Part shown: in pieces, positions 55,937 through 64,000 of the stretch
How positions within the stretch are numbered: position 1 is the first letter of the stretch
Layout: each line of letters begins with the position of its first letter
DNA from: CAXBGS01 sp963975425
GTDB taxonomy: Bacteria > Planctomycetota > Planctomycetia > Pirellulales > Pirellulaceae
Length of the DNA stretch: 64,000 nucleotides
Assembly: GCA_963975425.1 (NCBI GenBank)
Contig: CAXBGS010000016.1
Location: 1-64,000, forward strand
Reading direction: 5' to 3'
Notes under the pieces: generated by a model
Told to the model about the DNA's origin: nothing
Database searches by the model: none
The model's input: only the letters and a program-made list of their open reading frames with translations
Program-made: the position numbers and the translations under genes

Positions 55937-56281
55937 ATGACGCAGCTTCTTCTCTTTGACGCCCCTGTTTCGAATGCCGCTGTTTCGAATCCCCCTGTTT
56001 CGACACCCGCTGCCACGACGACGATCACGCCGGTCACGACAAGTGAATCGGCGACCGCGGTGACGGCCGAGCCGAGTCAGCGATACGCCAAACGCCCCAG
56101 CCGTGGCCCCGTCGATGACCATCAGCCCGGCGTCCACCACATGGGCGATTTGGCTCGTCTGGTGCTGATGCGTTACGACATGGTGGCAAAACGCCGAGCC
56201 GAATTGGCCGAAAAACGCCGAGCTGAATTGGTCGAAGGGCGGCAAGCCGATTTGGCCGAAGGACGCCGTTTGGCTCGCTGA
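55937..56281 (+). CDS. Small protein with an MTQLLLFD start and a repeated charged tail
   Basis: The product has 114 residues from the ATG at 55937. The start MTQLLLFDAPV is followed by an Ala/Thr/Ser/Val-rich linker with three copies of VSNP/VSTP-like units. A middle motif GPVDDHQPGVHHMGDLARLVLMRYDM looks like a folded or helical part. The tail holds four near-repeats of RRAELAE that should form a charged helix. The family function is unknown to me. A possible link to the downstream imuAB genes is only by proximity. A TTG at 55844 is a poorer start. Confidence 0.55.
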   Translation: MTQLLLFDAPVSNAAVSNPPVSTPAATTTITPVTTSESATAVTAEPSQRYAKRPSRGPVDDHQPGVHHMGDLARLVLMRYDMVAKRRAELAEKRRAELVEGRQADLAEGRRLAR

Positions 56282-56298
56282 GACAGGCTGTCGTCTCG

Positions 56299-56619
56299 CT
56301 AACCCGTCGTCTTGCTAAATGTCGATGCGGTCGGCGAAACCTCGGCAGCAGCCGGTTGAGATTTCTTGCCGGTGGCCGACTTTTTTGCGGCTTCAGCCTT
56401 CGCCGCAGCCTTGTGACGCCGACGCAGCATCCAGCCGGTCACAATCGCCCCAAAGACAAAACTAAGCGAGGAAGTCGTGAACAGCAGGATCGAAAGCGGC
56501 AGTTGTCGTTCGGCGACGAAAGGAAATTTGACCGTGACGGCCGAAGAATTCCACAACAACAGCAGCAGAACGATCGTGACGCCGACGAGCAGAAAGAACC
56601 AGCGGATTTTCTGCAGCAT
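56299..56619 (-). CDS. LapA-like (DUF1049) membrane protein
   Basis: The 106-residue protein has two transmembrane helices (about 8-26 and 43-66) separated by the short periplasmic stretch SSAVTVKFPFVAERQLPLSI, which is the LapA-domain pattern. A basic Ala/Lys-rich tail follows. In E. coli the family member helps assemble lipopolysaccharide; a similar envelope role here is an inference. AGGAG eight bases before the ATG supports the start. Confidence 0.85.
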   Translation of the reverse strand: MLQKIRWFFLLVGVTIVLLLLLWNSSAVTVKFPFVAERQLPLSILLFTTSSLSFVFGAIVTGWMLRRRHKAAAKAEAAKKSATGKKSQPAAAEVSPTASTFSKTTG

Positions 56620-57010
56620 TGATTCTTCTCCTGTCGATCAAATGACTGTACAAAGAAACAGTCGTTTGATAGCATTTCAAATTCGATTGTCCGCTTCGCT
56701 TGAATAAGACAGTTTAGCAGGCGTAACGGAATCGGCCCAACGATTTAGCAGTAACGAGCCCGGTTCGTGCGAAAGAGCGGCTAGCACCAAACGGGCGGTT
56801 CGTCACCACAAGTTCGACACAGTTTCGCAAATGTCAGCCCGCGGGCTGCCCAGGACGGGTCCAGTGCCGGACGGCCACACACTGGACCAGTGCCGGACGG
56901 CCCTGCCCAAGTGCCGGACCGTCCAGCCACAGGGATCCGCGGCTCACCAATGACGGACTGTGCTTGGCTTAACAAAACTGGCTCACCGGCAAGCAATCCA
57001 AGGCGCTACG
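56620..57010. repeat. Spacer with AGTGCCGGACGGCC repeats upstream of imuA
   Basis: About 390 bases without a supported gene. Three copies of AGTGCCGGACGGCC or a close variant lie at 56861-56926. They are partly palindromic (CCGGAC..GTCC) and could form hairpins. No LexA box can be named, because the planctomycete SOS site is not known to me. Confidence 0.5.
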
Positions 57011-58093
57011 ATGGCGGCACAACAAACTTTCTCATTCCTGGATGAATCGCCATCGATCGATCCCCCTGTGTCTTCCAGGACACGCGTCCCGCCCCCCAAC
57101 ATTCAGCCCGCCAACATTCAGCCCGCCAGCAGAAAACAGGTCGTCAGAAGATCTCCCAGCGGAAAACAGGTCGGTGAAAAGCCGGTAAGCCTCCTTGCCG
57201 GCACTGGCCTGCCGAACGCCACTCTTCCCAGCAATACAACTGACGATCGCACCTCGGTCTTACAACAGTTGCGCCGCCAAGCCGGCTGCATCAGCACCGC
57301 GCCGGCCGATGATACGCCTGTCCTGTCGACCGGGTCCGCACAAATCGATCGCTATCTGCCTCACGGCGGGCTTCGCATCGATGCGTTTCACGAATGGGTC
57401 TCGGCATCCGATTCCAGTGGCGCTGCGGTGTTGGGCATGATCGCCGCGGCCACTTACTTGAACTCACACGACCACCACCTACCGGCATGCGGGCCATTAG
57501 TAGTGGTCGATCGCGAGGGCACTTTTTATCCACCCGCCGCGGTCGCTCTTGGGATCCCGGCACCCAAAATTGTTTTGGTCCGTCCGCAAAATCATGCCGA
57601 CCATGTGTGGGCCATCGATCAAGCTTTGCGATGCGAATCCGTTGCCGCTGTCTGGTCGCACATCGGCGGACAACTGGGCGATCGCGACGCGCGCCGTTTT
57701 CAATTGGCCGCCGAACAGGGGCGCACTCCCGGATTCCTGATTCGCCCAGCCGCCGTTCGTGGGCGTCCCACGTTTGCCGATGTTCGACTGCACGTCGAAC
57801 AGACGCGAGTCCTTTCGGATCAAAATTCTTTACAGCTGCAAGTCACGATTGATCGCTGCCGCGGCGGCACCACCGGACGCATGGTCCAAGTCCAAGTTGA
57901 CGACCATGGGCGAATGCAACCGATCGAACTTCCCCAGACGTTCGACTATCCCATTACCGCTGGGCAACCACGGCACCAGGAAACGCTGCACCATGAAACG
58001 GCTACTATGCATTTGGCTTCCCGGTTGGCCCATCCAACGACTGCTCAGTCACGAACTGACACCCGCAATGATTCCCGGCGCCGCCGAGCTTGA
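57011..58093 (+). CDS. imuA: ImuA-like RecA-fold mutagenesis protein
   Basis: The 360-residue protein resembles ImuA, the RecA-like accessory of the ImuA-ImuB-DnaE2 translesion system. The start MAAQQTFSFLDES is followed by a low-complexity linker with repeated NIQPAN. The core is LSTGSAQIDRYLPHGGLRIDAFHEW, GPLVVVDREGTFYPPAAVALGI, IVLVRPQNHADHVWAIDQAL and VAAVWSHIGGQLGDRDARRFQLAAEQG, all typical of the family. The classical Walker A of RecA is degenerate. An upstream GTG at 56960 would add 17 residues. It overlaps imuB by about 100 bases. Confidence 0.85.
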   Translation: MAAQQTFSFLDESPSIDPPVSSRTRVPPPNIQPANIQPASRKQVVRRSPSGKQVGEKPVSLLAGTGLPNATLPSNTTDDRTSVLQQLRRQAGCISTAPADDTPVLSTGSAQIDRYLPHGGLRIDAFHEWVSASDSSGAAVLGMIAAATYLNSHDHHLPACGPLVVVDREGTFYPPAAVALGIPAPKIVLVRPQNHADHVWAIDQALRCESVAAVWSHIGGQLGDRDARRFQLAAEQGRTPGFLIRPAAVRGRPTFADVRLHVEQTRVLSDQNSLQLQVTIDRCRGGTTGRMVQVQVDDHGRMQPIELPQTFDYPITAGQPRHQETLHHETATMHLASRLAHPTTAQSRTDTRNDSRRRRA

Positions 58094-60044
58094 TGCCGCG
58101 GTTGCGTTGCAAGACTCGTCGCTCGAATCAAGCTTGCCCGCACACAGCCATGACGAATCGGCACAACGTCGAGTACTCGGACGACCGTTGGTGCTATGGG
58201 ACAACGATCCGCGCCGCGGTCGTTTGGTGATCGCGTGCTGTCGACGCGCCGCCGCGGCGGGGGTCCGCGCCGGCATGCCGATCGCCGGCGCCAGTGAGTT
58301 GGTCAACCAAAGGCGAGAACAGGCCCCGAGCCAGCGCAGCGATCATGCGAGCCATCGCACCGATCATGCGAGCCATCGCAGCGATCATGATCGGGCCCGC
58401 GAATCAATCCAGAACACGCCTTCTTCACCCCACCAACAACAACCAAGTCTCGCTCCCAAAGCAAACAGCTTTGATGCAAATAAGCCTACCCGATTTTTGC
58501 CGCCCGTCGTGCTGCAACACGACCCTTGGCTTGACCAGGAATCGCTACAGAAAATCGCAACCGATCTGCAGCAAAAAATCACTCCTCAGGTCGCGATCGA
58601 AACACTGGACGAAAAACCCTGGGCCGGACGAAGCCTGCATCAACCCCAATCGCTGCTGTGCGAGGTGACGGGAATCACTCACCTGTTCGGTGGCGAACAA
58701 GGCTTGCTGCACGCGACGCAAAAGTGCTTGGCAAAATTCGGCTGTGTCGGCCGAATGGCGATTGCTGACAACGCTGCCGCAGCTTGGGCACTCGCACACT
58801 ATGCGACTCAATCACGCCATCGCAGTGGCAACGAGTCGACCGAGTGGTTCATCGCGCCACCGGAAACAACATCGCAACACCTCGAACCACTGAGCATCAA
58901 CGCCCTTCGCATTGCACCAGCCACCGCCAATACGTTGTACCGACTGGGTGTCGAAAAGATTTCGCAATTGATGGCACTGCCACGCGGCGGACTGGCCGCT
59001 CGACTGGGCGAGACGCTGGTGACACGACTCAGTCAAGCGCTCGGTGAAATCGATGTCCCGCTGCAAGTCCACCGTGCCGCCGCCGAAGACATCGCGTCAC
59101 TAGAACTGGAATACCCCAGCGGCGATCAAAAGATCCTGGCAGACCGCGTCGAACGCTTGATCAAAAAGGTTAGGACGGGATTGGCAACACGCCAGCGTGG
59201 GGCATTACGCATCACGTGTCGCCTGGCCCTTGCAGACCTCCCGCCACTAACCTTCGAAGTCGGTTTATTCGCACCAACACTGGACGTCGATCACTTAACT
59301 CGCCTGTTGGTTAGCGCCATCGAAGCCAAACCTTTACCAGCACCGGTCACACACATCACTGTCAAAGTCACATTAAGTGGTCCTTTGCGAAGCACGCAAA
59401 CAGCTTTGTTTGAAAAAGAATCGTTCACCGACGGTGACGATCGTGACGGAGATTGGATCCGTAATCCAGCAGCGGCCCGACTGATCGACGCACTTAGCGG
59501 CCGACTCGGACGCGACGCTGTTACAGGAATCTTAGTCAACGAAAATCCATTACCAGAAAAGGCTGTCACCACGTTTCCCTTAACAGGAAACTCGGTCCAG
59601 CAAAAACAAAATCAATCACGTCGACTACGAAAGCCCCGATTATACCCCACACGATCAAGCCCAACGCGTTCGATGTACGAAACGGGAATTGGGTTCCGCC
59701 AAAAATCGTCAATGATCCCAAAGCGAGAAAACCCGCTTCGTCGGCCGCTCATCCTACTGACAAAACCCAAAACAATCAAAGAACACCCCATTCAACCCAG
59801 CCATCCTGTTTTGAACACCAATGAAATCCCCAGTGCTTTTCGGTGCGGCGGCAAGATTCATCGGATCGTTCGACACTGGGGCCCCGAACGAATTGAATCC
59901 GATTGGTGGCAAGGCGATTCCATTCGGCGCGACTACTATCGAGTCGAAACCGACCAAGGACACTGGTGGTGGATCTTTCGCTCTCTGGGCCGGCAAACCG
60001 ATCACGAGCATTCAAGTCCCTGGATGCTGCACGGGTACTTTTAG
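57993..60044 (+). CDS. imuB: ImuB-like Y-family polymerase homologue
   Basis: The 683-residue protein begins MKRLLCIWLPGWPIQRLLSH, as ImuB does, at an ATG with AGGAAA nine bases before it. Family regions include RRAAAAGVRAGMPIAGA, ITHLFGGEQGLLHATQ, the helix-hairpin part LYRLGVEKISQLMALPRGGLAARLG and the ending RDYYRVETDQGHWWWIFR. ImuB members usually lack the acidic catalytic residues and act as a hub for the error-prone DnaE2. An insertion near residue 110 repeats SDHASHRTDHASHRSDHD, and another low-complexity stretch lies near 560-620. No dnaE2 gene follows: the downstream gene, pyrD, is on the other strand. Confidence 0.87.
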   Translation: MKRLLCIWLPGWPIQRLLSHELTPAMIPGAAELDAAVALQDSSLESSLPAHSHDESAQRRVLGRPLVLWDNDPRRGRLVIACCRRAAAAGVRAGMPIAGASELVNQRREQAPSQRSDHASHRTDHASHRSDHDRARESIQNTPSSPHQQQPSLAPKANSFDANKPTRFLPPVVLQHDPWLDQESLQKIATDLQQKITPQVAIETLDEKPWAGRSLHQPQSLLCEVTGITHLFGGEQGLLHATQKCLAKFGCVGRMAIADNAAAAWALAHYATQSRHRSGNESTEWFIAPPETTSQHLEPLSINALRIAPATANTLYRLGVEKISQLMALPRGGLAARLGETLVTRLSQALGEIDVPLQVHRAAAEDIASLELEYPSGDQKILADRVERLIKKVRTGLATRQRGALRITCRLALADLPPLTFEVGLFAPTLDVDHLTRLLVSAIEAKPLPAPVTHITVKVTLSGPLRSTQTALFEKESFTDGDDRDGDWIRNPAAARLIDALSGRLGRDAVTGILVNENPLPEKAVTTFPLTGNSVQQKQNQSRRLRKPRLYPTRSSPTRSMYETGIGFRQKSSMIPKRENPLRRPLILLTKPKTIKEHPIQPSHPVLNTNEIPSAFRCGGKIHRIVRHWGPERIESDWWQGDSIRRDYYRVETDQGHWWWIFRSLGRQTDHEHSSPWMLHGYF

Positions 60045-60151
60045 CGAGCAGAACCGCTCGTTCAAAGCACGGCTTTTGTGTGAACCGGAGTCCTTGCCCA
60101 GCGACACCAACGAACGCGTCGGTGTCTTGCCCGCTCAAGCAACACGTGTTG

Positions 60152-61054
60152 TTAAACCGCCAGCGTGCCGACGATCGCTTCCACACCGTCAGCGCCCAGT
60201 TCCGCAAGCGCGCCGGGCAACGCATCCAACAATTTCATCGACACCGTCGGATCGTAATAATTCGCCGTTCCAATCTGAACCGCGGAAGCACCAGCGACTA
60301 AAAATTGCATCACATCATCGATCGACGCGATGCCACCGATCCCGACGATGGGGATGTCGACCGCCGAACGTACTTGGTGCACACACCGCAGCGCAATCGG
60401 CTTGATCGCTGGACCACTCAGTCCGCCCATGCCGTTACCCAACATTGGTTTCCGGCGGCGCCAATCGATCGCCATTCCCAACACCGTATTGATCAGGCAA
60501 ACCGCATCCGCGCCGCCATCGGCGGCACCCTGTGCGATGTCGGCGATCCGTGTGACGTTCGGCGTTAGTTTGGCCAACAACGGCACCTTGCACCGCTCGC
60601 GCGCCGCGGCAACGACCGAGCGACATGATTCGGCGTTGGTGCCGAAATCAATCCCACCGCTGACATTCGGACACGAAAGATTCAGCTCGATCGCCGCAAC
60701 GCCTTCTTCGCTGCCAACCCGCTGGGCCAGTTCAACAAAGTCATCAACGGTTCGCCCCGCGACGCTGACGATGACCGACGTGCCAAGCTGTTTCAAATAC
60801 GGCAGGTGATGCTGCAAGAACGCATCCACACCATCGTTATCCAGACCGATCGCGTTCAACAAACCAGCCGACGTTTCTACCGTTCGCCACGGCGCGTTGC
60901 CGATTCGCGGTTCCGCGGTGATCGTTTTTGGCAACACACCGCCGAGCCGCGGAATGTCAACGATCCCCGCCATTTCTCTTGCGTAACCGAACGTCCCCGA
61001 AGCCACCATGATCGGGTTCTTCAGTTGTAATCGACCGAGCTTGACTTGCAGCAT
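60152..61054 (-). CDS. pyrD: Dihydroorotate dehydrogenase, class 1B type
   Basis: It oxidises dihydroorotate to orotate in pyrimidine synthesis. The 300-residue FMN enzyme shows NPIMVASGTFGY at the start, AAIELNLSCPNVSGG (the Cys is the catalytic base of class 1), LLAKLTPNVT, VCLINTVLGMAID, GMGGLSGPAIKPIALR and IPIVGIGGIASIDDVMQFL. Class 1B enzymes use a partner PyrK; none is in view. It is the last gene of a minus-strand group behind coaB with 30 bases between. Confidence 0.93.
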   Translation of the reverse strand: MLQVKLGRLQLKNPIMVASGTFGYAREMAGIVDIPRLGGVLPKTITAEPRIGNAPWRTVETSAGLLNAIGLDNDGVDAFLQHHLPYLKQLGTSVIVSVAGRTVDDFVELAQRVGSEEGVAAIELNLSCPNVSGGIDFGTNAESCRSVVAAARERCKVPLLAKLTPNVTRIADIAQGAADGGADAVCLINTVLGMAIDWRRRKPMLGNGMGGLSGPAIKPIALRCVHQVRSAVDIPIVGIGGIASIDDVMQFLVAGASAVQIGTANYYDPTVSMKLLDALPGALAELGADGVEAIVGTLAV

Positions 61055-61084
61055 GGATGAACAAACAACGACAGAGTAAAGGAA

Positions 61085-61738
61085 TCAGATAGCACCGCGC
61101 GAATTTCGCGGGCCGATCAGCCGGGATTCGATGTTTTTCAACAACTCATCGGCAACGTGTTGTTTGGTGCCGGCGATGGTGGCGATCACTTCGCCATCGG
61201 GGTCCAGCAGCTCGACTTCGTTTTCTGATGAATCGATCGCTCGCGGATCATTGCTGACCATCAAATCACACAACTTGCGTTCGAGTTTTACGATCGCCCG
61301 AAATCGATGATCTTCGGTTTCGAGCGCAAAGCCGACGACCCACTGATCATCGCGTTTCTGTTTGCCAAGCGTTGCAACCACGTCTTGCGTCTCGATCAAT
61401 TCCAGCTTCAACGTTTCGCCGGTTTTAGAAATCTTTTGGGCGCGAACGTAACTCGGTTTGTAATCGCATGGCGCTGCGGCGCCGATCGCGCCGTCACAAG
61501 TCGCAAACTCGGCGGTTGCCGCTTTCAGCATATCGTCGGTCGTCACCACCGGAACCAACCTGGCCTCGGGCGGATATTCAACCGTCACCGGTCCGGTGAT
61601 CACCACGACCTCGTGCCCGGAACCAATCGCGGCCGCGGCCAAGGCAGCCCCCATGCGTCCGCTGGACGCGTTCGTCAAATATCGAACCGGATCCAGATAT
61701 TGCCGTGTCGGCCCAGAAGTGATCAGTATTCTTGCCAC
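61085..61738 (-). CDS. coaB: Stand-alone phosphopantothenoylcysteine synthetase domain
   Basis: This 217-residue enzyme joins cysteine to phosphopantothenate in coenzyme A synthesis. ILITSGPTRQYLDPVRYLTNASSGRMG is the CoaB N-terminal signature, and IGAAAPCDYKP, then KISKTGETLKLELIETQDVVATLG and VGFALETED, are also typical. In many bacteria this is the C-terminal half of a fused CoaBC. Here it is separate, so CoaC should be elsewhere. It starts seven bases after the TerB-like gene. Confidence 0.92.
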   Translation of the reverse strand: MARILITSGPTRQYLDPVRYLTNASSGRMGAALAAAAIGSGHEVVVITGPVTVEYPPEARLVPVVTTDDMLKAATAEFATCDGAIGAAAPCDYKPSYVRAQKISKTGETLKLELIETQDVVATLGKQKRDDQWVVGFALETEDHRFRAIVKLERKLCDLMVSNDPRAIDSSENEVELLDPDGEVIATIAGTKQHVADELLKNIESRLIGPRNSRGAI

Positions 61739-61745
61739 ATCAACA

Positions 61746-62108
61746 CTACGACTCGAGAGTCGAATCGATCAGTTGATTCAGATGCTCGGTCGTCAATTCC
61801 ATCTTGACCGCCGCTAGAGCGAACAACCGTTTCTCGCTCTCATCGATGCGACCGTCGGCCGCCATCATGCGGATCAGGTCTCGCATGACTTCGTCACGTT
61901 CTTCCGCATCGCCGGGCAACTCGATCGCAGCGTCGTCGCCCAGCCCATACGTGATCGCATCATGAAGCTCTTTTTCACCGAGCCCCAATTCCGCGCATCG
62001 GTCCGCGACCAGGTTGACTTCACGCTCGCCGATCGAACCGTCCGCGAGCGCCATCACGACCAAGTTTCGTAATTGACGTTTTCTTTGCAGTGGGAATGAA
62101 TCACTCAT
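61746..62108 (-). CDS. TerB-like helical protein
   Basis: The 120-residue protein carries two copies of the TerB-type pattern: LVVMALADGSIGEREVNLVADRC and LIRMMAADGRIDESEKRLFALAA. The acidic residues in each could bind metal. The domain is widespread and not diagnostic of tellurite resistance. The gene is the first of a minus-strand group terB-like/coaB/pyrD. Confidence 0.82.
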   Translation of the reverse strand: MSDSFPLQRKRQLRNLVVMALADGSIGEREVNLVADRCAELGLGEKELHDAITYGLGDDAAIELPGDAEERDEVMRDLIRMMAADGRIDESEKRLFALAAVKMELTTEHLNQLIDSTLES

Positions 62109-62337
62109 GCCCAGATATTACCCCGCCGGATAAGTCCCGGGTAGATGGAGCAGCGGCGAGACTGGCCGCGACCAAGCTAGCGGCGGCGGCGGTCGATCGA
62201 ACCGCGGTGGATCGGTCAGTGGTCGACCGAACCGCGGTGGATCGGTCAGCCGACGAAGGCCACCGGCAAGATTGATTCCAAGCCACGAATCACGATCACG
62301 AGCTGGCTGACACCGACCAATCACCACGGCGGGCTGG
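62109..62337. repeat. Spacer with a 30-bp direct repeat
   Basis: Two copies of GACCGAACCGCGGTGGATCGGTCAG-type sequence (first written GATCGAACCGCGG) lie at about 62190-62250, 30 bases apart. Each contains the palindrome ACCGCGGT. No gene is supported. Confidence 0.6.
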
Positions 62338-64000
62338 CTATTCGCGAGCGCGGACCGCCTTGGTGACGGTGATGTGCGGGGTGTTCAATCCCTGCAGGTA
62401 CCCGCGGTTGCCCGCGACACTGATCCGGCTGTTCAGATGCGTGCGCAGATTGATCCCTGGCGACGGCGTCACGTAAGCGATCGTGTTGCCGCCATGATCG
62501 GTCAATGCAAACGGCGGGCTGTTCGTCCGAGCGGAATAGACCTGCACCAAAAAACCGGTTTCGATAAACGAATTCGACGACGGCGGGGCCAACGGCTGAG
62601 CCTGCGAAATTCCGTCGAGTCGTTGAAGCGGGCTGGGCGATGATTCACCGCCGGCCGGAATCACCAGTGAATGATTGCGGATTGCCGCACCCGAACCGTC
62701 GCGACGCTCGGCGACACGCTGGTACTGTTCGGCACGTTCGGCCAACAGCTTCGCGCGACCCGCGGTCACTTGGTCCGGCGTCGTTTGCGCGACACGATAG
62801 GCTTCATCAATCAGCGGCCGAGTCTCGGCGCTCGACGCCCGGCGGGCCATCAATCGTGACAGGACGAGTTGAAGCTTTTCAACATCGGCTCCCCGCACCT
62901 CGTCTTCGACCCGCATGATGTCTTCACGCGAAACGACATTGACCGGGGCAGGCCCGTTGCGATCGATCGAGTCGATTCCAAGCGACTGAGCCGGCATCGG
63001 GCTGATGCCAGAAACTTGCGAAACGCCGGATTCGCGCGCGGCACCGCTGACCCAATTCCCATCGCCTGCCGATGCATCCGCCGCGGGCGCCGACGCATCC
63101 AGGTTCGATCCAATATCGATCAATCTTGGCTTTCCGATAAAGGAAGCGTTTGCGATCGAGGTCGATTCTCGCGCAGGTAGGTTGGACGAGCCGACGTTTG
63201 AGTTTTCATGGGATGCGTATTGCGGCGTTGCGTCAGGTCGATCCGCGACCGAGTTGCCGATGCCGTCTTCGACCGAACCGCGAACCGCATTGGCTTGCCA
63301 GTCCTGTCGCACTCCGCTGCCAATCACACCACTTCCGATCGGCTCATCGCTCGCATCGGCTAGTGTTGACGGATGTTGACGCGAATCGGGTGCGTTTCGG
63401 AAAGTCGGAATTTCGTTGGCGGCAACAGGCTGAGGCGATGCCTGTCGTCGCGGTGATTGATAGGGCGCCATTCCCGTCACCGTTCCACCAGGCGATCGAA
63501 TCGTTCGTCGCGAACTGGCATTGCGGCTATTCGAAATCGGAGCGGATGGATCGTATGGGTGCGTTCCCGAAACCTGCCCTGAATGCGGCTCCGGTTCAAG
63601 CAACTGTCGCGCCGCATCCGACGAGGCCAGCTTGATGTTGTCGGTCTGCTCATCGCCCCGTACTTCACCCGGGCGACGTGTCGGTTGACTTTGCTTGGGT
63701 TCGGTTCGTGCCACCGGCAAGAATTCGATGTCGCTGGCTTGTTGCTGGCGACGCACCGCGGCGACCAGTGCTTCCGGCGACTCAACCGTTTGATCGCGAT
63801 GCACCCACCGAAACTCGCCCGAGGGTGGCACGATGCGATACCAAAGTTGCGGCCCATCGGGACCGTCTCGTTCGCTGCGACCGATGATCGTGACCTCTTC
63901 GCCTTCGGCCATCTGGACTTGCCAGCGATACTTTCTCGCTCGTCCCAAGTGCGTGCCGATCCACGCCACGGTTCGATCTTCGATGATCGTGCCGGCATCC
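62338..64000 (-). CDS. SH3-domain protein, 5' end outside the window
   Basis: The frame stays open to the window edge (DAGTIIEDRTVAWIGTHLGR continues upstream of the first in-window start at 63969), so the N-terminus is missing. At least 553 residues are visible. The first 60 form a bacterial SH3-like domain (KYRWQVQMAEGEEVTIIGRS, LWYRIVPPSGEFRWVHRD). A long low-complexity linker rich in S, A, N, P and Q spans about 70-330. A helical stretch with RVEDEVRGADVEKLQLVLSR and RAKLLAERAEQYQRVAERRD then lies near 350-410. The last part ends in a second SH3-like fold (LVQVYSARTNSPPFALTDHG, NLRTHLNSRISVAGNRGYLQ). A cell-envelope binding role is an inference. Confidence 0.8.
   Translation of the reverse strand, partial: DAGTIIEDRTVAWIGTHLGRARKYRWQVQMAEGEEVTIIGRSERDGPDGPQLWYRIVPPSGEFRWVHRDQTVESPEALVAAVRRQQQASDIEFLPVARTEPKQSQPTRRPGEVRGDEQTDNIKLASSDAARQLLEPEPHSGQVSGTHPYDPSAPISNSRNASSRRTIRSPGGTVTGMAPYQSPRRQASPQPVAANEIPTFRNAPDSRQHPSTLADASDEPIGSGVIGSGVRQDWQANAVRGSVEDGIGNSVADRPDATPQYASHENSNVGSSNLPARESTSIANASFIGKPRLIDIGSNLDASAPAADASAGDGNWVSGAARESGVSQVSGISPMPAQSLGIDSIDRNGPAPVNVVSREDIMRVEDEVRGADVEKLQLVLSRLMARRASSAETRPLIDEAYRVAQTTPDQVTAGRAKLLAERAEQYQRVAERRDGSGAAIRNHSLVIPAGGESSPSPLQRLDGISQAQPLAPPSSNSFIETGFLVQVYSARTNSPPFALTDHGGNTIAYVTPSPGINLRTHLNSRISVAGNRGYLQGLNTPHITVTKAVRARE

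Overview
The window looks like the chromosome of a marine-type planctomycete close to Rhodopirellula and relatives. The support is taxon-typical content rather than a marker gene: a secreted formylglycine-type sulfatase, a Tat-exported Gfo/Idh/MocA oxidoreductase, a neutral-ceramidase-like enzyme, a protein combining EF-hands with a P-domain, a tetrahydromethanopterin C1 gene (mch), many GTG/TTG starts, short operons and repeat-rich spacers. No rRNA and no phage were seen.

Region 1 (1-4044) is an integron-type gene cassette array on the minus strand. Six attC sites of about 90 bp have different loops and arm sequences but the same architecture: TAAC ends, a GC-rich stem, and three extrahelical bases at the same places in one arm. 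The first bases of every cassette (after the G|TTA junction) are complementary to the outer box of that cassette's own attC, as expected of circularisable cassettes. Cassettes B and D are near-identical 639-bp copies; E and F are diverged relatives with no convincing gene. Cassette C carries a two-zinc-ribbon protein with a HEPN RNase-type motif, and cassette A a small secreted protein. A non-palindromic boundary at 4038-4050 could be an attI remnant. No integrase is visible: beyond lie tandem repeats and an intact IS256-family element (4826-6201) between two 196-bp direct repeats.

Region 2 (6.4-16.1 kb) is chromosomal: sulfatase, peptide deformylase, a tightly coupled operon mch / RimK-like ATP-grasp ligase / OleC-like AMP ligase, a Tat-exported Gfo/Idh/MocA protein, and a GntP permease.

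Region 3 (16.3-25.7 kb) holds succinate dehydrogenase (sdhCAB) followed by the phosphate uptake system pstS-pstC-pstA-pstB-phoU. A PhoR-like kinase and PhoB-like regulator lie at 47.0-49.6 kb, and similar 11-bp-period TTCA repeats precede both pstS and the regulator (candidate PHO boxes).

Region 4 (25.7-43.1 kb) is rich in exported or membrane proteins: a small Rieske protein, an M16 peptidase, a ceramidase-like protein, an EF-hand/P-domain protein, a secretin-like protein lacking a recognisable pore, a CPBP protease, a large MscS-type channel apparently split by a frameshift, and trigger factor with its own terminator.

Region 5 (43.1-64 kb) holds tRNA-Gly(GCC), a FabH-like KAS III, YqgE/AlgH, a PPP-type phosphatase, the phoRB-like pair, an M1-type metallopeptidase, a lone EboE-like TIM barrel, pdxJ, a LapA-like protein, the imuA-imuB mutagenesis pair without an adjacent dnaE2, a terB-like/coaB/pyrD operon and a 5'-truncated SH3-domain gene that runs off the window.
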